A program made the position numbers and the translations under genes. Positions 23,105 to 29,606 of a stretch of 35,788 nucleotides of DNA are shown one piece after another. Source of the DNA: Chloroflexi bacterium RBG_16_57_11 (lineage in GTDB: Bacteria; Chloroflexota; Anaerolineae; Anaerolineales; UBA4823); NCBI GenBank assembly GCA_001795165.1, contig MGNS01000101.1, positions 19,938 through 55,725 on the forward strand, written 5' to 3'. The notes beneath the pieces are model-generated. The model made no database searches, was not told the origin of the DNA, and was given only the letters and a program-made list of their open reading frames with translations. Within the stretch, counting starts at the first letter, position 1; each line of letters begins with the position of its first letter.

Positions 23105-24068
23105 GTTGTCCTCCATTCAACAATGAGCGAGTCATTTCCAGGATGGTTGCCTGTACTTCTTGCAGGCTACCCTGGATTTCCGCGCCGGCAGCTGCGGTGT
23201 GTCCCCCACCGCCCAGACGAACAGCGATTTTGGAGACATCGAAACCTGGCTGTGCACGCCAGCTGATTTTCACTCGACCATTGGGTTGCTCAACAAATAT
23301 GATTGTTATGTCTGCGTCTTGTACCGTGCTTAATATATTAATTAAATCGGCGTCGTCACGACCTGGATACCTGGAAGTCTTGCGGTCATCCAGGGTCAGT
23401 GTCGTCCATAGCAAGCGCCCATTTCGCTCCAACCTTGACAGACCAGCACCCCAGAGCCGCATCGCTTCATAAGAGCGGTCAACCAATGCACGGCGATAGA
23501 TTGTGGCGATATCTGCGCCCCATTCCATCAGATCTGCCGCCATCCGTAGGGTAGACGGTTTTACATTCGAAGTGCGAAAACCGATCGTGTCCGTGACCAG
23601 ACCGGTCAGCAGGGCTTCGGCAATCGTTGGTGTGATCGTTAACCCCCAGATCGAAAGAAGATCGGCTATGATCTCCGCGGTTGCAACTGCTTGAACATCT
23701 ACGAGATTCAAGTCAGCAAAGTTCAAATTCGTCGGGTGATGGTCAAGGTTGATGTCCACCGGTCCATGGTTTACCAAAACCGAACCCACCCGCTCGAGAT
23801 CAGAACAATCTACCAGACACACCAGGTCAAATTCACCTTCGGCCTGTCGCCGGATCTCGGCAATGCCATCCAGGTGGCGGCATGAGGGTGGCACACCATC
23901 CTCGCTGATCATCTGTACTTGTTTTTCGCGCGAGTGGAGCGCCAGGCCTAAGCCGAGCAAAGATCCAATCGCATCACCGTCCGGACGAAGATGGCAAGCT
24001 AACAAAATCCGCTGTGCTGATTCGAATTTTTCAATCACCTGCCTGAACAGGCCGTCATCCAGAGGCAT
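23097..24068 (-). CDS. nrnA: DHH/DHHA1 phosphoesterase, NrnA-type oligoribonuclease / pAp phosphatase
   Basis: 323 residues. The DHH domain has CHLRPDGDAIGSLLGL (residues 25-40), the LVDCSDLERVG metal ligand segment and the DHHPTN signature, followed by LTGLVTDTIGFRTSN. The DHHA1 domain ends with RLGGGGHTAAAGAEI, which binds substrate. This is the NrnA layout and it sits at the usual position between rbfA and truB. NrnA degrades short RNA oligonucleotides and dephosphorylates 3'-phosphoadenosine 5'-phosphate with Mn2+. The start overlaps rbfA by 14 bases, with AAGGG just before the ATG. Confidence 0.94.
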   Translation of the reverse strand: MPLDDGLFRQVIEKFESAQRILLACHLRPDGDAIGSLLGLGLALHSREKQVQMISEDGVPPSCRHLDGIAEIRRQAEGEFDLVCLVDCSDLERVGSVLVNHGPVDINLDHHPTNLNFADLNLVDVQAVATAEIIADLLSIWGLTITPTIAEALLTGLVTDTIGFRTSNVKPSTLRMAADLMEWGADIATIYRRALVDRSYEAMRLWGAGLSRLERNGRLLWTTLTLDDRKTSRYPGRDDADLINILSTVQDADITIIFVEQPNGRVKISWRAQPGFDVSKIAVRLGGGGHTAAAGAEIQGSLQEVQATILEMTRSLLNGGQHV

Positions 24069-24471
24069 TTCCCTTATCCCCTAAACTCTGTGTGGTTGCA
24101 GGCGGCTCCACACCCTCACTTTGAGTTTCTACATGGAGTGAGGCAATCAATTGCTCGATTCGTTCGGCGCGTTCAAACGTCGGATCCCAGCGGAAGCGGA
24201 GACGTGGAAAGACACGCAACTCGACGCGTCGGGAAAGCTCACGGCGTAAGAACCCCTGGGCATGCTGAAAGCCTTCCTGGATTTCTTTCCAGCGCTCACC
24301 GCCTTCGAGCGCCGAGACGTATACATCAGCATAGGCCAGCTCACGATCTACTTTGACATCTGTGATCGAGATACCTTCGAGCCTCGGGTCAGATACCTCC
24401 TGCAGCAGCATTTCAGAAAGCTCTTCCCGTATACGATCGTTAATGCGCTGCAAGCGTAATTTTGAAACCAA
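24055..24471 (-). CDS. rbfA: Ribosome-binding factor A
   Basis: 138 residues. The RbfA KH-type fold is clear: QRINDRIREELSEMLLQEV near the start, DPRLEGISITDVKVDREL, ADVYVSALEG, FLRRELSRRVELRVFPRLRF and the ending FERAERIEQLIASL. An extra tail of about 25 residues (ETQSEGVEPPATTQ) is disordered and not conserved. It matures the 16S 5' region in 30S subunits, especially in the cold. It lies 32 bases after infB. Confidence 0.95.
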   Translation of the reverse strand: MVSKLRLQRINDRIREELSEMLLQEVSDPRLEGISITDVKVDRELAYADVYVSALEGGERWKEIQEGFQHAQGFLRRELSRRVELRVFPRLRFRWDPTFERAERIEQLIASLHVETQSEGVEPPATTQSLGDKGNASG

Positions 24472-24503
24472 CTCTACTCCTCAATTTTTTCTCGCCTTAG
24501 CCC

Positions 24504-26297
24504 TTAAGCCACGCTAACCTTTTCAACAACGTAGCACTCCAGCCGGTCACCCACCTGGATATTATCGAAGCCCTTCAATCCAATACCGCACTCGAAGCCA
24601 GCACGCACTTCGCGGACGTCTTCCTGAAGGTGCTTCAAAGAGCTAATGGAGCCTTCATGTACCGGCAAACCATTGCGAAGCACACGCATACGTGCGTTAC
24701 GTCGAATCTCACCATCGATCACACGGCAGCCAGCAATGTTGCCGACTTTCGATATGTGAAATACTGCTCGCACATCGGCGTGCCCAATGATTGTTACTTT
24801 TTCTTCTGGTTCTAACATGCCCTTAAGGGCTTTTTCCACATCTTCCGTCAGACGGTAAATGATATCATAGATTCGGATCGAAACGCCCTCGGCTTCGGCA
24901 AGTCGTCGCGCGGCGGAATCAGGCTGCACATTAAATCCAATTACGATCGCCTTGGAAGCAGCCGCCAGCATCACATCATTCTCACCGATGTTTCCCGTCT
25001 CGGCGTGGAGAATGTTCACTTTGATATCGCCTTTATTGAAATCATTCAACGACGATACGATCGGCTCTAACGAGCCTTGCACATCGGCCTTGACGATCAG
25101 ACGCAGCTCACGGATCTCTCCTGCCTGGAACCGATCGAACAACTGCTCGAGGGTGACCGCGCTCCTGACAACCGAGGTCTTCGATCCCTTCGCCGCCTGG
25201 CGCTCACCGATCACCTCACGCGCTACCTTTTCCGTTTCGACTACCTGGAAGATGTCGCCTGCCTGTGGCACGTCATTCAGACCCATCACCGAGACCGGGG
25301 ATGAAGGGCCGGCTTTGTGCAGCTTGCGCCCGCGATGGTCGAACATCGCCCGCAAGCGGCCGTGCGCCATCCCCGCCACAACCACATCGCCCACCTTCAA
25401 GGTGCCATTTTGGATCAGCAGAGTAGCCAGCACACCTTTTGCACGATCGCGTTCTGCCTCGATCACCGTACCAATCACTTTTCCCTTCGGATTGGCCTGA
25501 ATATCCATGTTGTCCGCAATCAGCAGGATGGCTTCCAGCAAGTCTTCGATTCCTATACGACGCTTGGCAGAAATTGGCACAACAATCGTATCGCCATCCC
25601 AATCATCCGGCACCAGCCCCACCTCTGCTAACTGTTGCTTGACGCGATCACGGTCGGCATTTGGCTTATCGATTTTATTTAATGCTACGATGATCGGGAC
25701 GCGCGCCGCTTTGGCATGCGCAATCGCTTCTCTCGTCTGTGGCATAACCCCATCATCCGCTGCCACCACCAGCACCACAATATCCGCACCCTGCGCGCCA
25801 CGAGCGCGCATGGCGGTGAAAGCCGCGTGCCCGGGTGTATCCAGAAAAGTGATCGTCCGGCCTTTCAATTCGACCTGGTACGCGCCAATATGTTGGGTAA
25901 TGCCGCCCGCCTCTCCCTCTGCCACGTTCGCATGGCGGATTGCATCCAACAGGGTTGTCTTGCCATGATCGACATGACCCAAGATGGTTACGACCGGTGA
26001 ACGGACAACCAGGTCCTTTGGGTCTTCAACGGCGATGGCACGCCGCCACATAGGAATCTCACCTGTTTCTTCCTCTGCCCTCTCAGGGGTTTCCAACGCG
26101 GCTTCATAGCCCATTTCCGCCGCGACGATAGCCGCAGTATCGAAATCGATCTGCTGATTAATATTGGCCATCACACCATTTGCCATCAAGCTTTTGATGA
26201 TATCAATCGGGCTGGATTGGATAGCTTGCGCCAGATCACGTACTGTAATCGTAGGGGGAAGTATGATGTTATTGACGCGACGCCCATTATCGCTCAT
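24504..26297 (-). CDS. infB: Translation initiation factor IF-2 (short form)
   Basis: 597 residues. An IF2-N domain lies near residues 10-65 (LPPTITVRDLAQAIQSSPID). The GTPase domain follows with G1 GHVDHGKTT at 107-115, GGITQHIGAYQV (switch 1), DTPGHAAFTAMRARG (switch 2), NKIDKPNAD and SAKRRIGIEDLLEAI. Domain II, domain III and the fMet-tRNA-binding C-terminal domain end at RLECYVVEKVSVA. The long variable N-terminal domains of enterobacterial IF-2 are absent, as in several Chloroflexota. It delivers initiator tRNA to the 30S subunit and promotes subunit joining. GGAGG lies seven bases before the ATG. Confidence 0.97.
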   Translation of the reverse strand: MSDNGRRVNNIILPPTITVRDLAQAIQSSPIDIIKSLMANGVMANINQQIDFDTAAIVAAEMGYEAALETPERAEEETGEIPMWRRAIAVEDPKDLVVRSPVVTILGHVDHGKTTLLDAIRHANVAEGEAGGITQHIGAYQVELKGRTITFLDTPGHAAFTAMRARGAQGADIVVLVVAADDGVMPQTREAIAHAKAARVPIIVALNKIDKPNADRDRVKQQLAEVGLVPDDWDGDTIVVPISAKRRIGIEDLLEAILLIADNMDIQANPKGKVIGTVIEAERDRAKGVLATLLIQNGTLKVGDVVVAGMAHGRLRAMFDHRGRKLHKAGPSSPVSVMGLNDVPQAGDIFQVVETEKVAREVIGERQAAKGSKTSVVRSAVTLEQLFDRFQAGEIRELRLIVKADVQGSLEPIVSSLNDFNKGDIKVNILHAETGNIGENDVMLAAASKAIVIGFNVQPDSAARRLAEAEGVSIRIYDIIYRLTEDVEKALKGMLEPEEKVTIIGHADVRAVFHISKVGNIAGCRVIDGEIRRNARMRVLRNGLPVHEGSISSLKHLQEDVREVRAGFECGIGLKGFDNIQVGDRLECYVVEKVSVA

Positions 26298-26372
26298 AGG
26301 GCACCTCCTAAACTCTTGAATGACCGTCCGGCCCTAACGAGCGACTCGGGTGAACTGAATACGACTATACGC

Positions 26373-26534
26373 TCATAACAGGGCGGACAATTCGGCAGCT
26401 TGCCGCTCAGCATCTTGCCGCATAGCAATATGCCATCTCGAAGGGTGGGCAAAATCGCTGCCCTCCTTCGTCAACCACGCGTGGTAAGCAAGATCCAGGA
26501 TGAACCGCTCCGGTGGAAAGCCAGGTGATCCCAT
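26373..26534 (-). CDS. Possible small ORF between rnpM and infB
   Basis: 53 codons from the ATG at 26534, five bases after the rnpM stop. The frame is open to 26576 but that part lies in rnpM. It encodes PPERFILDLAYHAWLTKEG followed by a charged helix with AERQAAELSALL. The YHAWLTKEG...RWHIAMRQ pattern loosely recalls DUF2934-like small proteins, though the match is too weak to name. The Shine-Dalgarno sequence (GGATAG) is poor. It fills most of the 241 bases between rnpM and infB, which otherwise hold only the infB ribosome binding site. Confidence 0.35.
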   Translation of the reverse strand: MGSPGFPPERFILDLAYHAWLTKEGSDFAHPSRWHIAMRQDAERQAAELSALL

Positions 26535-26538
26535 CTGG

Positions 26539-26859
26539 CTATCCAATATGCCGCGCTTGATCTTGCACAGGCTCATCTTCCGGTAATGAATCCATATAAG
26601 CCAACAATAATTTGCGATCCTCTTCTGTCAGCTCAGTTTTTAGCGCATGAGATAGTGCGCCTTTTAAGCCGCGGTCCCAGCAGGAGCGTTGGTTGTGTAA
26701 ATAAGCACCACGACCAGCCATCTTGCCTGAAGGGTCAACCAGGATGACATCCCCGGTGCGTACGATGCGGATCATTGACCGTTTTGGCAGCACCTCTCGG
26801 CAACCTACGCAGGTGCGCTGGGGCACATGTTTTCTACGTACCGTCTTCTTCTTTGGCAC
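26539..26859 (-). CDS. rnpM: YlxR/RnpM family RNA-binding protein
   Basis: 106 residues with the DUF448/YlxR signature: HVPQRTCVGCREVLPKRSMI, then RIVRTGDVILVDPSGKMAGR and GAYLHNQRSCWDRGLKGALS. The family binds nucleic acid, and in Bacillus RnpM modulates RNase P. It always sits between nusA and infB, as here, 24 bases after nusA. The last 30 residues (LAYMDSLPEDEPVQDQ) are an acidic extension. Confidence 0.92.
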   Translation of the reverse strand: MPKKKTVRRKHVPQRTCVGCREVLPKRSMIRIVRTGDVILVDPSGKMAGRGAYLHNQRSCWDRGLKGALSHALKTELTEEDRKLLLAYMDSLPEDEPVQDQARHIG

Positions 26860-26883
26860 TAAATCTCCCTGAAACAGGAAAGA

Positions 26884-28839
26884 TCAGGCTTCCCAAGAGG
26901 TTTCGTCCCATTCGCCACCGCGCTTGCGTTTCTTCTTGACTACCATTGCGTTACGATCGGGATCGAATTCCATCTCGACAAACTTCTTCTTCTTTTTCTT
27001 CTTCTTCTTATCGTCTTCATCTTCGAGATCCTCTTCATCCGAGGTCTCGTAGGTCAAGACATCTGGGCGCAGAGCGAACAACTGGTCGAAAGTGCTGGGT
27101 TCTTCTTCCTCAGCTCCCTCACCCGCAGGAGCAGCAACTGCTTCCATCGCTACAGCCTCTTCTATTTCAGGCTCTTCAACCACGACCGGCTCGACCTCCG
27201 GCGCAGTTACTTCTTCAAGCGGCACCTCGATCTCGACCTTAGCTTCAGCCACAACCGGCGTAACCTGGACGGGCTCTTCAGCCGGCAGTGCCTCTACCGC
27301 TGCGACTTCTTCCGGAAGAGCCTCAACCTCCGCCGGCGCTAACTGAGCCTCCAACCGGTCCAGAGAGGTCTGTAATTCTTGCATGGCTTTTGGACCCATT
27401 CCGCTCAACTTCCAGATCGAATCGGGGTCGAGTTTCATTTGAAGCATTAAATCGCCAACGGTCTGTAAGCCAGTTTCACTGATCACTGCGTAGACGCGAT
27501 CAGAGACATCGAACTTTTCCAGGGGGATTTCAAATGCCGCCGCAGGGATGCTTTCCCTGGCCTGCACGACCCGCTCGTCCTCCACCTGCTCTTCATCCTT
27601 ACGCTGGCGGATTACCCCGCGCTCAACCCGGTCTACAAACTGGGTCAGCAGGTAGTACTCTTCAGGTGTGACGGGGCGACCCTCGGCTTTCTTCGCCAGG
27701 ATTGCCTCAACCTGCGGAAGCACATCCGCTTCGTGGCCAGAAAGCTCGACAAATTCCGGATCTTGCAAAAGTTTATCGCGAGCATCACTGGCTGCCTCGG
27801 GCAGGCTCTTGATATCGATGCGCCAGGCAGTCAGCTTGGCTGCCAGGCGGGCGTTTTGACCGTCGCGACCGATCGCCAGGCTGAGCTGATCTTCAGGCAC
27901 GACTACGGTGGCAGTCTTGGCGCCCTTGGCAGCGTCATTCAAGAAGACACCCGAAACACGCGCCGGGCTTAGCGCCTTGGCGATATAAACAGATGGGTCG
28001 GCGCTCCATTCGATGACGTCGATTTTCTCATCATTTAGCTCGCGTACGATCGCCTGGATGCGCACACCACGGATGCCAACACACGCCCCGACCGGATCCA
28101 CTCCAGCCTGAAGCGCGGCCACAGCTACTTTCGAGCGTTGACCTGGCTCACGTGCTATCGAGCGGATCTCCACCATGCCATGATAGATTTCCGGCACTTC
28201 GTTTTCAAGCAGGCGGCGTAAAAAATTTCGGTGAGCGCGTGAAAGGATAATCTGCGGACCGCGTGGCGTGGGCTTGACTTCCAATAGCAAAGCACGCACC
28301 CGGTCGTGTACGCGGAACCGTTCGCCAGGGATCATTTGCGTGCGCGGCATCGAGCCTTCGGCCTTCATTTCCAAGCCGAGGGTAACACCCTGGGCGTTAA
28401 CTGCCTGCACCAAACCAGAGATAATTTCCCCTACCTGCTTACCGAAGTGATTAAACTGTGCGTCACGCTCAGCTTCTCGGATGCGTTGCTGGATCACCTG
28501 GCGCGCTGTTTGCGCGGCCACACGGCCAAAGTTCTTGGGGGTTGTTTCTACAACCACCATGCTGCCGATGGCGGCTTCTTCATCGACCTTAACCGCATCC
28601 ATCAGGGCGACCTCAGTACGCTCATCTTCGACCGAATCAACCACTTCTTTCTCGGCGTAGATGGTAACCTTGCCTGTTTCAGAATCGATGATCGCATCCA
28701 CACGCTGCGCGTTCGAAGCATTGACGTGACGACGGTAAGCAGAAGCCAACGCAGCCTGTAGCGCGTCGATCACCACATCCTTCGGTAGCCCCTTTTCTTC
28801 AATCACTTCGTTAAAGGCTAAGACGAACTCGTTCTTCAT
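26884..28839 (-). CDS. nusA: Transcription termination/antitermination protein NusA with long acidic/lysine tail
   Basis: 651 residues from the ATG at 28839, where family similarity begins (MKNEFVLAFNEVIEEKGLPK). The frame opens at 28875 but the extra 12 residues have no support. Domain order is NusA-N (1 to about 125), S1 (GEIISGLVQAVNAQGVTLGL, about 135-200), KH1 and KH2 (VGACVGIRGVRIQAIVRELN; AIGRDGQNARLAAKL), then a helix-hairpin-helix region (DPDSIWKLSGMGPKAMQELQ). The rest, about 130 residues, is Glu/Val/Pro-rich and then carries DDKKKKKKKKKFVEMEF and a basic end. NusA controls pausing, termination and rRNA antitermination. The tail is unusual. It is the first gene of the operon. Confidence 0.95.
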   Translation of the reverse strand: MKNEFVLAFNEVIEEKGLPKDVVIDALQAALASAYRRHVNASNAQRVDAIIDSETGKVTIYAEKEVVDSVEDERTEVALMDAVKVDEEAAIGSMVVVETTPKNFGRVAAQTARQVIQQRIREAERDAQFNHFGKQVGEIISGLVQAVNAQGVTLGLEMKAEGSMPRTQMIPGERFRVHDRVRALLLEVKPTPRGPQIILSRAHRNFLRRLLENEVPEIYHGMVEIRSIAREPGQRSKVAVAALQAGVDPVGACVGIRGVRIQAIVRELNDEKIDVIEWSADPSVYIAKALSPARVSGVFLNDAAKGAKTATVVVPEDQLSLAIGRDGQNARLAAKLTAWRIDIKSLPEAASDARDKLLQDPEFVELSGHEADVLPQVEAILAKKAEGRPVTPEEYYLLTQFVDRVERGVIRQRKDEEQVEDERVVQARESIPAAAFEIPLEKFDVSDRVYAVISETGLQTVGDLMLQMKLDPDSIWKLSGMGPKAMQELQTSLDRLEAQLAPAEVEALPEEVAAVEALPAEEPVQVTPVVAEAKVEIEVPLEEVTAPEVEPVVVEEPEIEEAVAMEAVAAPAGEGAEEEEPSTFDQLFALRPDVLTYETSDEEDLEDEDDKKKKKKKKKFVEMEFDPDRNAMVVKKKRKRGGEWDETSWEA

Positions 28840-28924
28840 TCCTGATAATTCTCCGCCTGGAGTAATACTTGTCACACGATGCGTTTATATTGCCAATTGT
28901 GACGAATAACCTGGGTAACAAGCA

Positions 28925-28949
28925 GAAAAGTGGGGGATGCCCACTTTTC
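28925..28949 (-). other. Hairpin in the nusA leader
   Basis: GAAAAGTGGG (28925-28934) and CCCACTTTTC (28940-28949) form a perfect 10-bp stem with a five-base loop. On the minus strand it is followed by TGCTTGTTAC, a weak U-tract. It could be a terminator for the gene before it or an autoregulatory element in the nusA leader, as it lies after the likely promoter. Confidence 0.55.
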
Positions 28950-28989
28950 GTCAATGCCAGTAGCGTTGTGCGCTAACGACAACGTGATT

Positions 28990-29018
28990 ATTTTATCATA
29001 GAAGCAATAGGAATGCAA
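28990..29018 (-). promoter_or_regulatory. Promoter of the nusA operon
   Basis: On the minus strand TTGCAT (29013-29018) and TAAAAT (28990-28995) are separated by 17 bases. The predicted start near 28983 gives a leader of about 145 nt containing the hairpin at 28925-28949. The gap between the acetyltransferase and nusA is 206 bases and this is the best promoter in it. Confidence 0.55.
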
Positions 29019-29045
29019 TATAGGCAGCCTTGATCTAACAAATTA

Positions 29046-29606
29046 TTAATACCTGTTCAGGTGTTTTTCCATACGCCAGGCGGGCTCATGCACCTCACGG
29101 CGATTTCCCTGATCGTCAAGATAAGACCAGCGACCAGGCTCAGCAGCTACCACCTGGTAGCCATAACGTTCATAGAATCGTCTTGCATCCGGATTATCAC
29201 GCCCCACGTTCAGCGTAACGAATTGGAAAGCACGCCCGGTCAGATCCCGCTCAACCGTCTGGAGGATGTGCCCGCCGACACCCTGGCTGCGATATTTTGG
29301 CCGGACGCGAAATCCATAAATATAGGCTCGAGAGACGCCATCTGCCAGCTCCTTGCGCGCGCTGTCAAGCTGGACAAAGACTTGACCGATGACGCCTTCG
29401 TTTTCCAGGTCACCCACCCATAATACAGCCTTACCCTGGCACGCGCTATGATAAATATCTCGGTACAGACGTCTGAAGTGCCGGTATTCGCCATCCCATT
29501 CAAGGGCTGGTAGATCATTCTGGATGACCTGTCGCACCAGCAATAGGTATAACCGTCCGGCGCCTGCTATAGATAGCGATGGGGGCACAAAAGTATGGTC
29601 GGTCAC
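29046..29606 (-). CDS. GNAT family N-acetyltransferase
   Basis: 186 residues from a GTG that overlaps the TGA of the upstream gene (GTGA). The acetyl-CoA-binding motif A is VRPKYRSQGVGGHILQTVER near residues 100-120, with the Q/RxxGxG loop as QGVGG. It is followed by FVTLNVGRDNPDARRFYERY and GYQVV, the usual motif B. The acceptor substrate cannot be read from sequence; peptide, aminoglycoside and ribosomal-protein acetyltransferases all look like this. The coupling to the CCA-adding fusion may be only positional. Confidence 0.9.
   Translation of the reverse strand: MTDHTFVPPSLSIAGAGRLYLLLVRQVIQNDLPALEWDGEYRHFRRLYRDIYHSACQGKAVLWVGDLENEGVIGQVFVQLDSARKELADGVSRAYIYGFRVRPKYRSQGVGGHILQTVERDLTGRAFQFVTLNVGRDNPDARRFYERYGYQVVAAEPGRWSYLDDQGNRREVHEPAWRMEKHLNRY

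Noticed and set aside
27092..27346. Ser/Thr/Gly-rich open frame on the plus strand opposite the nusA tail
   Set aside because: It mirrors the repetitive Glu/Val/Pro codons of NusA on the other strand and has no independent support.
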